DNA of 64,000 nt, taken from NCBI GenBank assembly GCA_940671915.1, contig CALNVZ010003426.1:24001832-24065831 (forward strand), in the 5' to 3' direction. The notes beneath the pieces were generated by a model that saw nothing but the letters and a program-made list of their open reading frames with translations, was not told where the DNA came from and searched no databases. The stretch comes from Paracentrotus lividus. Taxonomy: Eukaryota; Echinodermata; Echinoidea; Camarodonta; Echinidae. A program made the position numbers and the translations under genes. This document shows positions 9,844 to 22,437 of this stretch, piece after piece (the stretch's first letter is position 1; every line of letters starts with the position of its first letter).

Positions 9844-11338
9844 TCCTTGATGTGTATAAAAGACTAACAGTGATTACAAGGAGACTTAAAGGACTCGACT
9901 ATCGATATAGTCAGATCTATAGACTGCCTAAACATCTATAGGCCTGTATCCCGTCTTTCTACGGAGCGGCGCGTGGAAGACAGAATTATGAGCTTTTGCA
10001 AAGCGGATTTTCATGACACTGAATGATTTTATATTTTTAATTGACTGAAGTCAAGAGAAGAAAGTGATGGATCGAGGCTATGCTGCTATTTTGTCTCATC
10101 CAAGTAGGCCTACATGAATTCGAAAATTTTCCAGCCCGGGAGTAGGCGCCTAGCAAGGCCGCAAATTCAAAACCCGAAAAAATATGAGGCGTTTGGATTT
10201 TTCGACATTTTAATAAGCATTCATAAACTTGTAGTATATTATTAACTGTTATTTCATTGAAATATTTTCATGGCAAGTGTTTTTCATGCCGTGGGATGGT
10301 TTGTATGGCTGGTGTCGTATTAGAGAACTCGATAAAAGCTCGGGATCATCAGATCGTGGCTTCATAAATCCTTATTAAAGCACATATCGATTATAGAAAA
10401 AAAAAGAAAGAACAACCATGCAATAACATAGAAAGAGAACAAATGATAAATAACATCATTTGAGGATACACGGTTTCATATATATGCATCAAACAAATAA
10501 ATGTAATTTACTTGTGTAAAACACGACTTTCATTTCTAACTTATAAAACTCAAACATTGCTATTTAATGTAGGCCTACATGTATAAATTATCTTATCAAA
10601 TAACCAAATGCTGAAATACGTGCACTTTCTATATATATAGGAACAATGAAATATGTTATTACTTTTATTGCTAATAAAATATTTTGTCAGGTATGTATTG
10701 GCATGTAATTTTTTTTGTTAAATAGCACTACTAAAAACAAACAAACTACTCTTTCATTAATGTCTACCCAAATTCATTGGAAGTGTCCATGTTTTACTGT
10801 TACAGTAGTATCTACCAAATTTTTTTATCTTTCTTCATTTCTATACTTTTATAATTAATGTTTCCCTGGGATTTCTGTGATGTGAATGATACTCGTAGCT
10901 CTCTTCTTTGGACGCTAAATATAAAGGCACACAATTAACCCAATTGAGAATGTATATACATGAATAGTAATAGATATAAGATTTGATATTCATTATTAGT
11001 CAGTGGGTTTTATGCGGTGTTGATCCCTTTCACTAGAAAGTAAAATTTGTCTTAATACAATTTCTTGCCTAAGAATTGAGCATTTCTTTAATGAAACAAA
11101 GAAGAAAATGGAACCAATCACGGCTGCTGATCAAGCAAAGTAACTGCTTTTCTAAGGACCAAAGTGTCGATCAGGGAATTTATTTAATAATAATAATCAT
11201 TTTAACTACCACAAATTTGCAAATTGCCTCGAAGTCTAAGCGGTTGAGAGAAAAGAAATAAGAACTGAAAAAGCAATATACCCTGCACTACAAATTTGTG
11301 TGTTTTCTGGGGGCTACAAATCTTATCTATGATATGTG
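9844..11338 (+). other. Probable 3' untranslated and flanking region of the receptor gene
   Basis: No further reading frame. AATAAA hexamers occur in this AT-rich stretch, the clearest at 10673-10678 within 'tgctaataaaatattttgtc'; which one serves as polyadenylation signal cannot be decided. The region is repeated with many indels at about 490-2005. Confidence 0.5.
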
Positions 11339-11340
11339 AA

Positions 11341-11926
11341 TAATGCGGTGTCTCATTTGCCACGAGACGGGGTTGAAACTAGTCGTGGAGACGTCTCAGA
11401 GATGTTTCCCGAGTCTCCGCAAACGTCTCATGAGTCGCAGGAAACATTTTAACATAGGTTTTCCCGGCCATTTTCATGCTCCATTCTCTCAATCACCCCA
11501 ACGCAGCATTCAATTTAGCTCAATTTTTGGGCTGTGCTTAAACTGGCATTTCAATTTCGCACTTCAGGCATTTAAATTAATGTGTATATCAAACGAAAAG
11601 GTACTTAAATAGTATACTATCGTCAATTTCACAGTTAAATAAACAACTGTGAAAGTGAATATTGCTATCGTGAAATGGGCGAGTTATATACTAATTCGAT
11701 TGACTAATGTACATTGTCGTTTACTATAATCAAGTTGAATGCCTAAAGTCCGAAATTGAAATGCTAGTTTAAGCACATGTGAAAAATGAGCTAAATTGAA
11801 TGCTGCGCTCATGTAATTGAGTAAACGGAGCATGAAAATGGCCGGGAAAGCCTATTTTCTATTATGAGATATTTTTTCGGAGTCTCGGAGCATCTTAGAG
11901 TCTCTGAGAAGTGAGATACTACCTTT
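11341..11926. mobile_element. Foldback element, 'gtgtctcat' ends
   Basis: The left half contains 'gccattttcatgctcc' and 'gcagcattcaatttagctcaattt', both of which recur inverted in the right half ('ggagcatgaaaatggc', 'gagctaaattgaatgctgc'). The ends are rich in 'gtctc/gagac' like the smaller element at 39965-40175. Non-coding. Confidence 0.75.
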
Positions 11927-12032
11927 ATTATTCTATTCTGTCATGCTTGATCGAGGGGTACTTGCACTTATACTTTATGCGGTCAGAACTGGCTTAGGCA
12001 CAGGGCCGTTGCGATCTTACTTAATAGACTTA

Positions 12033-12342
12033 GGCCCGTATTCACAAAGGTGGCCTAAAGTTAAACCTAGCTTAAATCTGTGGTTTAAGTATGGCTAGCA
12101 AAATGGGACACAATCTCGAAAATTAGATGTTCGGTTTATCAGATTTTTTGGTAGTGAAACTATTAAAACTTCCTGGGAATAATCAGTACAAAATTTTTCC
12201 TTATGATTAAAACACAATTCCAGAATTTAGTAAACTTTTAAGGAACGGCAACATAGACAGATTGTGTCCCATTTCGCAAGCCATATTTAAACCACAGATT
12301 TAAGCTAGACTTAACTTTAGGCCACCTTTGTGAATACGGGCC
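12033..12342. mobile_element. MITE with TTA target duplication
   Basis: Ends 'ggcccgtattcacaaaggtggcc' / 'ggccacctttgtgaatacgggcc', flanked on both sides by TTA. The arms include 'aaatctgtggttta' / 'taaaccacagattta'. A 3-bp TTA duplication and a G-G-C terminus suggest a PIF/Harbinger-type MITE (inference). Confidence 0.85.
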
Positions 12343-13180
12343 TTAGAGTCCCTCCTGTTCCATATCGAATCATGGGCAACAACCGTCTGCGATGTTCGGC
12401 GAGAGATTTATTGATTATCTGAAATAGAGGGAACTTATTTTTTATGTGTTGTGTTTGTATTGATAATAATGCATTTTTATTGGATTGTTCCTTTGACATT
12501 ATAATAAATAAAATAATATTTAAAAAAAATATATTATAAAACAGAGTAGGGTGTATTCACATAAGCATAGATAAGATCACCAGCCACACACACTAACAAA
12601 ATCATATCCCCAAAATAAAGTAATAATAAAAATTTTAGCGAACTTTTTCAGAATGAGTACTTTTTTCGTTACTCCCTATATAGTTTTGCTGATGTTCCAC
12701 ATGCTCTGTATTGTATCTGATCACCTTCACCGAAGTATCTATGTGAAAGTGCATTCTACTTTTTTTTTTAAATACAGTCTGTATACAAAAAATGGAACCA
12801 CATGGGGGAAAATGATTATGTAGGAAATCTTCTCAAACATTATGTGTATGTGGTATCAAATTAAAGCCGAACGGTTGTTCTTGTTGATACACTAAAGTTT
12901 GAAAGGTTGCTTTTGTAAAACAAAAGTTATGCTAAATATTGTGGGACGAAAGAAAGTCTACTTATCCTGCTTTATAGAAATACCAAACACTACCAGCCTG
13001 TGATTAATCTTCATAGGCCTCTATCTCCCATTAATTGTACCATTTTATTCGATACAGACTGCCTGTAAAAGCAAGCCTCTATCATAGCACTTGTACTCAT
13101 TACTAATGATGTTCCAAAAACAATGCAATTTGTGAATGTATACTCAACTTCTTTGTTTTGGTTGTTTCTTGTTTAAGACT
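12343..13180. other. AT-rich intergenic stretch, nothing recognised
   Basis: Poly-A and poly-T runs only. No conserved reading frame and no clear inverted repeat was seen. Confidence 0.5.
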
Positions 13181-14179
13181 AGGGTACATGCAGGTAATAT
13201 GGGCCCCCTAAGCTCATTTGCCTAATTTTGCATAAATTAGAAATGATACACAGTCTAATCTTTGTTTAATATGATCAATAACTACTGCTCTAACTTTTAT
13301 TGTGAAGAAAAAACAATTATCACCAACCCCCCTGTCCTGCAACATTCAAATGTTGACGTCATTACAAGTGCCAATATTACCTGCATGTGCAGGTAATATG
13401 GGTTCATGACTTTAATGTATGTTTTAAAAACACAATGACTCTACCATGTCTGGAATTTGCTTAAAATGTTGAAAATCATTAACTTTTAAGATATAATTTG
13501 AAATTATAAGACCCTTAAGTAAATCCTTTGAACTATATATTTCATTGTTATGTATTTTGTATATTATTCTTTTTTTAATACTATTTAAATATCATTTTCA
13601 TTATACAAGTCAATACAGGCCTACAATAAGTTATTTATGTTAGTAATTAACTGTGAATATCCCAAAAAAATCGTACGAAAAGATTGATGCCCTCATCCCA
13701 CATATTAAAGTTCAGAATCATTTCCGCCATTTTGGATGTCCCATATTCCTGCACTAATGTTGTGTGTCAGGCAAGCATCAAATGCCACTAAAACTTGCAC
13801 CCTTCACTAAAACAAATTGACTTGTTACACGTTAGTATGATCAAAATGAAACTATATAGCTTACTAGTTATGGAAAACACATTGAGGTTACCCCCCTCAA
13901 ACACTACTTTCACGCAATCACATCTCTGTGAAATATCAAATTTTACATACAAGGGTAAAAAAAATTGCCGTAGTTTTTACCTACCCTTGTTGTTTTTCAG
14001 CAATTTTCTCGGAAGAATTTCGGCATCAGATGCTCTCACGACGATATTTTTCGTATAAAAGTTCATATGAAAACACATTATGGTGCTCACACCGGTCACG
14101 GGTCACCGGTCGACGGTCACGACATGATTGCTTCAGGTGGCCCATATTACTGCTGGCCATATTTACCTGCATGTACCCT
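13181..14179. mobile_element. 1-kb element with 'agggtacatgcaggtaa' ends
   Basis: Left end 'agggtacatgcaggtaatatgg', right end 'ccatatttacctgcatgtaccct'. The same motif occurs inside as the palindrome 'attacctgcatgtgcaggtaat' near 13378. The interior open frames lack recognisable domains, so it is a probable non-autonomous element. Confidence 0.7.
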
Positions 14180-14454
14180 TAGATTGACAATTTACTGAGA
14201 TCTTCCGTATTTATCATGAACAATCAATAAATATTTTTATACTTAATCAATATGGAGTATTAACGTAGCTTTATTTTATTTGTTTTTTCAATGGAAATAA
14301 AAGATTAAAGTATTGTTAATCAAATAAGAGGGGCCTGTTAAATTCTCCCCGATTTTTGAATATCGGGGTGTTGGAATGCCTCCCTGCCCTATCCAATAAC
14401 CGTTTTTTTTTTATTTTTTTTTTTTTTTTTAAAAGGTACCATTTGCGTCCTAAA

Positions 14455-14634
14455 TTAATTGGTAAATTTGACGTCCTCTTATACTTTAAGATCGCATTGG
14501 CGCCCCCCCCCTTAAGGTCAATTTGGCGCCCATTTAGGTCATTTTGGCGCCCCTTCGGCTGCCTACCCGGGGGGGGGGGGGCCTGGGCCCAGAAAGCCCC
14601 CCCCCCCCCCCCCCCCCAGAATACGCGCATGCAT
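14455..14634 (-). repeat. 'ggcgccaaattgacc' repeat, reverse orientation
   Basis: 'aaggtcaatttggcgcc', 'taggtcattttggcgcc', 'gcctacccggggg' and 'aatacgcgcatgc' reappear in reverse complement and in the same order at 19213-19400. Long C and G runs lie inside. Family unknown. Confidence 0.7.
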
Positions 14635-14689
14635 TGTCAATGTAGCGTATCATAAAACCAACGAATTGAGTGCTTTCGTGAGGGGGTCA

Positions 14690-15145
14690 TTTGCCAATTG
14701 GTCTGAACCCACTTTGACTAATACTCGTTTGGTGTCATCCCACATGGTCTAATTCCATTTTGTATACAACCAGTTGGTCTAATTGCCATTGGTACTATTG
14801 CCACTTCGCCTATTTACCATTTTGTCTAATTCCCATTTCTTCTAAAGTTCATTTCGTCTAATTTCCACTTGGTTTAACATCATTTTGTCAAATTTGGTAA
14901 CGAAGTGGGAATAGACCAATTCATTTCGAAATTAAACGAAAAGGTAATAAGACCGAAAAGTGATTAGACAAATTAGCAATTTGACAAAGTTGTCATGAGA
15001 CCAGGTGAAAATTAGACCAAGTATGTATTAGACCGGGGGGGGGGGGAATTAGATCAAATTGTTAGTATACCAAAATAATGTTTAGCCCATGTGGTATTAG
15101 ATACTCAGAGAATTGGACCAACTGCTAGTAGACCAAATGCTTATA
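14690..15145. mobile_element. Foldback with tandem-repeat arms (TU/FB-like)
   Basis: The left arm is a degenerate head-to-tail array of 'ggtctaattnccat'-type units of about 18-20 bp; the right arm is the same array inverted ('attagaccaaat'). The arms meet near 14900. Arms made of short tandem repeats are the hallmark of Drosophila FB and sea urchin TU elements. No coding sequence. Confidence 0.7.
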
Positions 15146-15149
15146 ACAA

Positions 15150-16020
15150 GATTTAAATAAGCTTGACGGGATGACCCATGAAAGCCCGAGAGCTTATTTA
15201 CAACGGGGTCCCAACATAATACAATGAAGTTAATACAAGTACAAAACTAAATAATTGTAATATATACATGGAACGTATTTACAGCAAACTTTAAACGGTT
15301 ATTTAAGAACTAGTTCAAATTATTATTATTATTATTATTTATATTAATAATAATAAGTCGGAAAGAATGTGCATTTTTAAATCAAATAATTATATATAAC
15401 CGTTTGCTTTGTTTAAAAAAAAAGAAGGTTTATCACGAGATGCTGTTCACCCACTCGTCAGAATTTTACAATTTGTGATTTGAATCTTTTTAAAACCATC
15501 CATCCGGAGCATCATTATCATATACAATAAAGCAAAGCACGCCAAACTGACTTTTGAGGTAGTGCAATCTTTTGATGTTGGTCTGAAGTAAGTTTGAAGT
15601 TGGTCCTGTGTGACTGATGTCTGTAGGATAATAACATCTAGGGGTGCAGCATACAAATGCGAATCACAATGAAATTCGCGGAAAAATAATAATAATTGCC
15701 AACAAAAGAGTATTCATGCAAATTGTAAATAACTTAATTGTGTTTTAATAGGAATGGCTTGCAGATAGAGTCCCTGGTGATTAAAATATCAATTTCAAAA
15801 GAGGGTGTGTGGAGAGTCAATTGCTATGAGAACTTTACGACTAATTGCGAAATTCAAAATGGTTTTATATGCGTGACAATATAATATGATAATGATAATA
15901 GATTCTCATACCTCCAAATCAACTGGAGAAACTTAAAGTCACCAGACCGAGAAATGAAAACCAAAATTACATATAAAAACGAAAGCTAATATTTCTTCCT
16001 AATACATATACAATTCCCAT
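15150..16020. other. AT-rich stretch with a short dispersed repeat
   Basis: 'gcttgacgggatgacccatgaaagc' at 15161-15185 recurs almost unchanged at 19736-19761. Otherwise only ATT/AAT microsatellite-like runs near 15320 are seen. No gene was recognised. Confidence 0.5.
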
Positions 16021-16023
16021 TTA

Positions 16024-16560
16024 AGCATTTTTATCTTCATTTAGAAAGTATTTCATTAAAAAGGTGATCGAACCTCAACCAGGAGCCATCCACTCCAAGT
16101 ATCGTAAAGTACCCCTATTATATAATGCGGTCTGATGACGTCAAAGAAGTTTTAAGGGAATGCTGCTGCAGGCATTGTAGGGTTTCGGCTTTAGAAACCT
16201 CCGTTTGTATTGCTATGTCAGAACAATAGACCCCGTGTGTGCTAGAATTCTATTGTTCTTTTCACTAATCGTATACAGGCGTAACCAGGGGGGGGGGGGG
16301 TTCGGGGGGTTCGAAGAACCCGCCCCCCCCCGCAGGCGAGCAGGGTCCGCTTGACCAAAAAAAAATTAAAAAAATAATATAAAATAAAACTCCGCACTTT
16401 TTTTGGCAGAAATGCAGCAGATACTTGAATAGAAATACAAGAGAGAATTAAAACACTTTGCTTTCAGTCCCTTACATTAAAATCTTTCGCTCGCGCTTCC
16501 GCGCCTTGCAACTTTTTATTTTGGGGTATGATTAATCATTGTTTTTCAGAACAATTACCC
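16024..16560 (+). repeat. Segment duplicated across the assembly gap, copy 1
   Basis: From 'tttaagcatttttatcttc' to 'tcagaacaattaccc' it matches 17066-17592. Both copies include the 'gtaaccaggggg' repeat and 'aaatctttcgctcgcgcttc'. Differences are mostly single-base indels. Confidence 0.85.
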
Positions 16561-17040
16561 AGGATTTATTATACTTTATTGGTTTTATATATCTTTTTGT
16601 TTTGATAATAATATATTTATAATTTTATACTGTGTATATATTAGTTGGTATTTTGTGTATTGATATCATTAATGTCTACTGAGTTCTTTTAAAAGAATTG
16701 TTAGTTATATGTATTTAATAGATATTTTGATTAGTTATTTTACTGTTTCTTACTTCATTTATTAAGGAATGATTTCTTGATATATTTCGGTGTAAGAGTT
16801 ATGTCTATAAATATAATAGCTTATAACTGTGCTTATTATTTCTTTATTGAATTTGTGTACATTCGTTGATTTGATGGTTACATCTCGATATTATAGTTAT
16901 TAAAGTAATTTTTGTTTTATTATATAATGTTTAATTAATGTAAAAAGTATATATTAAATTCTTATTAATAATAATGATATATTTATTAAGCAGATGCTTT
17001 TTACGTGTTTTATTCATTTTAATTAAAGATCAAAATTAGA
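16561..17040. other. Extremely AT-rich sequence abutting the gap
   Basis: Homology with the second copy stops abruptly at 16560. The next 480 bp are very AT-rich, have no open frame or repeat structure, and run directly into the N block. It may be low-quality read tail. Confidence 0.5.
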
Positions 17041-17065
17041 NNNNNNNNNNNNNNNNNNNNNNNNN
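17041..17065. other. Assembly gap (25 N)
   Basis: Exactly 25 undetermined bases, a fixed-size spacer typical of a gap that automated filling could not close. Confidence 0.99.
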
Positions 17066-17592
17066 TTTAAGCATTTTATCTTCCATTTAGAAAGTATTTC
17101 ATTAAAAAGGTGATCGAACCTCAACCAGGCCATCCGCCCAAGTACTCGTAAAAGTACCCCTATTATAAATGCGGGCTGATGACGTCAAAGAAGTTTAAGG
17201 GAATGCTGCTGCCAGGCATGATAGGGTTCGGCTTTAGAAACACGTTTGTATTGCTATGTCAGAACAATAGACCCCGTGTGTGCTAGAATTCTATTGTTCT
17301 TTTCACTAATCGTATACAGGCCCGTAACCAGGGGGGGGGGGGGTTCGGGGGCGTTCGAACGAACCCCCGCCCCCCCCCGCAGGCGAGCAGCGGTCCGCTT
17401 GACCAAAAAAAAATAGAAAAAATAATAATAAAACTCCCACCTTTTTGCAGAAATGCAGCAGATACTTGAATAGAAAACAGGAAGAAGATTTAAAACACTT
17501 TGCTTTCAGTCCCCCTACATGTAAAATCTTTCGCTCGCGCTTCGCGCTTGCAACTTTTATTTTTGGGGTATGATAATCATGTTTTTCAGAAC
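17066..17592 (+). repeat. Segment duplicated across the assembly gap, copy 2
   Basis: Second copy of 16024-16560, beginning right after the Ns and continuing into unique sequence at about 17593. A duplication flanking a fixed-length gap is a usual sign of an unresolved overlap. Confidence 0.85.
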
Positions 17593-18929
17593 AATTACCA
17601 GGAATACACTTAAACCATCTTGCAGGAATGTTTTCGTTTGCATTTGTGTTCTATTTTTGTAATTTATCTTCAATGTTAGGAAATGATAAAACAAAATAAG
17701 GCTTAGTGTCAGGCGGTGGAACCGGGTGGGGCTGGCAGGGCACAGTGACCCCACTTTTCATCCACCCTCATAAAGTGCCCTTATGTATGGACAAAAAAAG
17801 TCCCTTTTCGACGCTATAACAAAAAAGTGTCATCTTTTTATACTAAAAAGAAGCCTTTCAGAGTTTTGAAAAGTCCCGTGGACAATTTATGTTTAAAAAG
17901 GGGGCACTTTTAATACTAAAAAGGGCCCTTGTTACTCCATATGTCTTTTAAAAAAACCCCTAATTTTCGGCTCGCGCTTCGCGCTCGCGGATACTAGGGT
18001 CTATAATGCACAATAAACTAAATGAATTTTGAGCTCAAAGTTTTCTACTCACGCTTCGCGCTTGAGGATATTAGGGTCTAACAGAGGCAGTGGAACCAGG
18101 GGGGGGGAGCAGGGGGCATAGTGCCCCCATTTTTTCATGCACTCTAAAAGTGTCCCTTTTTATACTAAAAAGAAGCCTTTCATACTCTTTAAAAGTCCCA
18201 TGGAAAATAATATTTCTTAAAAAGTATCACGTACAATACTAAAAAGTGCTCCTTTCTTTACTTCATAATGTCTTTTAAAACCCCAAATTATCCTGCTCGG
18301 TCACTATGCGACATCGAACTGTAAAATTAACAAACAATAAGTATTAAAAAAAAGGGTTGGACCCAGTGCTCTCTGTTGGAGACAAACCTTGTCAAATGAA
18401 TTGTTGTAATTGTGTTTGGGCTAGATTGGGGGAGGCCTAGGTGATTGCAGCCCCCAAAATATTTATAGCAAAGATTATTAGTGAGCCAAGATTATAATGT
18501 ATCTTCAATATGGATCCTAAAAAGAGTCTATAAGGCACGATTTTTAGCTCAAAACTTTCAACTCGCGGATATTAAATAGGCTCTATATTGCACAATTAAC
18601 TACAATTTTGTTCTCAAAATTTTGAGCTCGCGCTTCGCGCTCGCATTTCTATATATTCATTAATCAATGAACAATAAAAAAGAAAAGCCATTAAGATTCT
18701 TAAAATTTTCAGCTCGCGCTTCGCGCTCGCGGATACTATATAAGTATAATGCACAATTAACCCCAGTTTTTAGCTCCTAAATAGGGTCTATAATCATGAT
18801 AATGCATATTATACTCAAAGTTTAACTCAAAATTTTCTGCTCGCGCTTCGCGCTCGAAAAAAAATCCTTGAAAAAGGTCCACTTTTTCAAATGTCGAACC
18901 CCCCCGTAAAAATCCTAGTTACGGGCCTG
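17317..18929. mobile_element. 1.6-kb element with 'caggcccgtaac' ends and CG-rich internal repeats
   Basis: Left end 'caggcccgtaaccagg', right end 'cctagttacgggcctg', each followed inward by a C/G run and 'gttcgaac'/'gtcgaac'. The interior carries repeated 'gctcgcgcttcgcgctcgcgg' palindromes followed by 'ata(c/t)tagggtctataatgcacaa' (near 17970, 18050, 18580, 18628, 18713 and 18838). No transposase frame, so probably non-autonomous. No target duplication seen. Confidence 0.7.
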
Positions 18930-19212
18930 AAATGGAAATAAACCTCGTGAAGGCCGGGGCTGGACGGGCTGTTTTGAGATCGAACCAGCTCACCCGGTAG
19001 TCTAACATTCCTGGGGAAGTCGTACGGGATCCGGGACCTTTCGATATTATGTGATCGAGGCATCAGTATCATCTATTCAGCTCACACATTCCTCATAGAT
19101 ATATTATGTGACATAGAAGTCAGCTCTTATTGTTGTTCTTTGTCACTAGAATAATTCCTCCTGACAAAGTTTAGTGCATAGGTAACTCGGATGGGTAGGT
19201 CATCATACTTTA

Positions 19213-19400
19213 GGCATGCGCGTATTTTGGGGGAGGGGGCAACGGGGCCTGGCCCCCGGGTAGGCGCTCAAGCTAGGGGCACCAAATTGACCTCAGAGGT
19301 GCGCCAAATTGACCTCAGGGAGTGCCAAACCGAGTTTAAAGTATAAAGGGGCGCCAAATTGACGCTTAAGTTATAGGGGCGCCAAATTGATCAAACATGC
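19213..19400 (+). repeat. 'ggcgccaaattgacc' repeat, forward orientation
   Basis: Forward copy of the family at 14455-14634: 'gcatgcgcgtatttt', a G-rich block, 'cccgggtaggcgc', then repeated 'gcgccaaattga'. About four degenerate units are visible. Confidence 0.7.
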
Positions 19401-19683
19401 AGGGCAAAAAATAATTAAAAATAATAGATAAATAAATAAAAATTATTTCTGGAATAAAAGTAATCTCAATACCCGGTAGACCGACCTAAACCTACCCTAC
19501 TGAAAAAAAATTAACACCGTTCAAACATTATCTTTGTCAGAGGATAATTTTTGTAATAGTATTGTGACCATGCTACATCAGACCTTGTTTGGACCATCAG
19601 ACCATGGGGAAAATGGGGTAAATAAACACGCTGTGTATATCATCACATAGGGGGCGGCGCCCTTAAAAAAATGGTGGTCAGTT

Positions 19684-19790
19684 CGATTTGATTTGATTTG
19701 ATATATTTTTCAGGTATAAACAACATTCACATTAGCTTGACGGGATGATGACCCATGAAAGCTCTATTATCATTATTATTATTTCTAATG
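19684..19790 (-). repeat. Possible LINE 3' tail
   Basis: On the minus strand it reads '...gggtcatcatcccgtcaagctaatg' and ends in repeats of 'caaat' (plus strand 'gatttgatttgatttgata'). A microsatellite tail behind a conserved block is typical of 3' ends of LINE families. The same core occurs at 15161-15185. No reverse transcriptase is present. Confidence 0.4.
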
Positions 19791-20211
19791 TTTTATTGCC
19801 AGAAACACAATGATAATATAGCCTACACAGATCATTATTGAGATATGCAAATAAAAAATGAATAAATAATTAAATTAATAAAAATGATGTGACAATTAAG
19901 AAAAAGATTTTAAAAGAAGCCACATAGAAAAAGAATTGTCTGTTCTGTGCCAAGAAAAAATTAAGCATCTTATACACCCGAACCACCGGATACACTCCGC
20001 AAATAGTTCCTTCAACATGTTACACACACTCAAATCATTCATTTAATGTTTACAATGCTTCTACTAGACCCAGGGGCCGCCCCCCTCACTTTTTCAGCAA
20101 ACGTGTACAAAAATTACCATAGATTTGTGATTTTTTTTTTTTTATGCCTGTTTCAGCCCCCCCCCCCTTTCGGCCCGGCCTCTCACTTTCAAAAAACGCT
20201 CCCCCCTTATA

Positions 20212-21884
20212 TATACACACAAAAGAAAGTAAGTCCCCCCTAATCAAAATGATATAACTTTTGAACGGGATTGTTTTTAGCAAGATAATTGAAAGGGGGG
20301 TTTTCTACACTATTGAGTACCTTCTGTGAAAAAATGACATCGATCCATTGAGACATGTCATGAGTGATCAACGTTTGAAGCAAAAATGGACATTTTTCAA
20401 AAGTCACAAGGGTCATTTTTTGGTCTAAAAAAAAAAAAATCTAAAATTTTCTTTTAACCTTGTGTTGAATTATTTGGGTAGTTTTATCATCCAAAATTTG
20501 ACCATCCAACACCAATCCCGATATATTTGCACTATTTTTCATGGATGAGTGAGCACAATTTTAAGATTTATGTTTAGACCTCTAAAATAGGTAAAATCCA
20601 AAAATTTTATTAAGGAATTGCCATCAGATATTATCATCAACATGGTCGACACATTTTTGTGAGAACATGAGCACTATTCGTCGTGTCATGGACGAGCGAG
20701 CACATTTTAAAGTGAGTTTTGTGACTTTTGTCATGAACAATTTGCCTTTAATGTGTGTTTATTCATGCATTACGCTACGGTTTTATCTCATATTCGCACA
20801 TAAGTTAGTCGATGAGTGATAAACATAACTGCCAAATGTTATTGCTCAACACCCTTTTTGTTAAAAAGTTTCAGCATGTTGATTCAGGGTTTGTTTGTTT
20901 GCCTCGAAATTGTACATAATGTCAATGGAGAGAAAATCAAAATGTCAACAAAATTGAAATTCGGCTTAATTTCATTGATAATTTTGGTTAATTCTACTGA
21001 GAGTTTTTTCATGAAATTTGGCACACAACTTCATGGTGGTACTAACTAACAGTACGGGGGAGGGCTAAAGTTCTGAAATTTCTTCTTATTTCCATATTTT
21101 TTTTAAATATCTTCTGCTTACTGAAGCATAAAACACTGAAATTTTCGTGAAACTCAAATCGAATGAACTATCCAAGAAGGTCTGTGACAATTATCCAAAT
21201 TAAGCAATTGAATTTTAGTCCACAAACGACATAATGGCTTTTCACGTATCACGTGTTCATTGAAGCGTGAATTTTTGATAAAATGCCATAGCATGATTTG
21301 AAAAAATTTATTTGACATACTTATAACAAAACATTGTTGATAAAATAATTTTCATCACACAAAAGGGAACAATACTTACCTTAAAAATTAGAAATATTCT
21401 CTTTTGTTTTTATTAAGTGTTCATTCAACCGTAAATTTTTTGATATTGTTTAAAACACTCTTCCAGATTGCAAATTCCGTCATAATCGATAATTTTTCAA
21501 AGTAAAAATGTGTAAAAAATGCAGTTTTTACAAATTTTACCTCATGCTCATCCAACCGTGAAATTTAATCCAAAAGTCATTTGATGTATTAGAAATTAAG
21601 TACAACAAGCCTTCTGAACACATCTTTTATTAATAAGTTTGAATTTGTTCCGATATTATTGAATTAAAGTTATAAAACTAACCTTGTGACTTTTGATAAG
21701 TGACATTTTTGCCTTTTGACTGTGCTCATTGAAGCATATGACTTAACGAATTAAGTAATATTCACTAAAATGGAAGCTGATTAAATTACCTACAAGCACA
21801 TGTAATAAAATTCGTAAAACTCCTCTTGGTTAAAAAGTTATACCAATTTGATTAAGGGGGGACTTACTTTTTTTGTTGTGTATA
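20212..21884. mobile_element. 1.67-kb element with ~55-bp inverted ends
   Basis: Left 'tatacacacaaaagaaagtaagtccccc', right 'gggggacttactttttttgttgtgtata'; pairing continues through 'aatcaaaatgatataactttt'. The interior is AT-rich and repeats variants of 'tcattcaaccgtaaatttt' / 'tcattgaagcgtgaatttt'. No coding capacity was found. Confidence 0.8.
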
Positions 21885-22066
21885 GTTTGAACAGCATTAT
21901 TGCAAAGATAATACTTTACCTGTATTGCAAATGAACGTGCATTAACACATGTGTATTGTGTATAGCATATTTACATATGCGGAAGCCGCACGTGCATTAT
22001 TAATCAACAAGAATTGGAGCGCATATAGTCTTAACCAACGAACGTAGAGGGCGACAACACAAAACA

Positions 22067-22421
22067 GTGCTACCCATGCGTGTCCCCGCACCCTGAAAAT
22101 GGACCCTAAACGTCTCATTGCATGAAGTCAAATTTGCACCCCTTTTCGACGTCAGACTGGAAAAAACACCCCTAAATGGCGTAAACACCGTGAAACTTTG
22201 CCCCCAAAACAGCAATTTTCGCTGAAAACACCCCCTAAATGGCGTAAACACCGACAAAATTTAACCCTAAAACAGCAATTTTCGCTGAAAACACCCCTAT
22301 TTTTATGAAAATGGCGACTTAAATGAAAAAAACACCCCTATTTCAAGGAAAGCGTCGACGCCGTCGAAAGGCTGAAAACAGACCCTTTTCGACGCTTTTT
22401 GGGGACACGCATGCGTAGCAC
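22067..22421. mobile_element. MITE with internal 63-bp tandem repeat
   Basis: Ends 'gtgctacccatgcgtgtcccc' / 'ggggacacgcatgcgtagcac'. Between about 22155 and 22300 a unit of about 63 bp ('aaacacccctaaatggcgtaaacaccg...cagcaattttcgctg') occurs twice, plus a partial copy. Confidence 0.8.
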
Positions 22422-22437
22422 ATCATATGGTGAGTGA

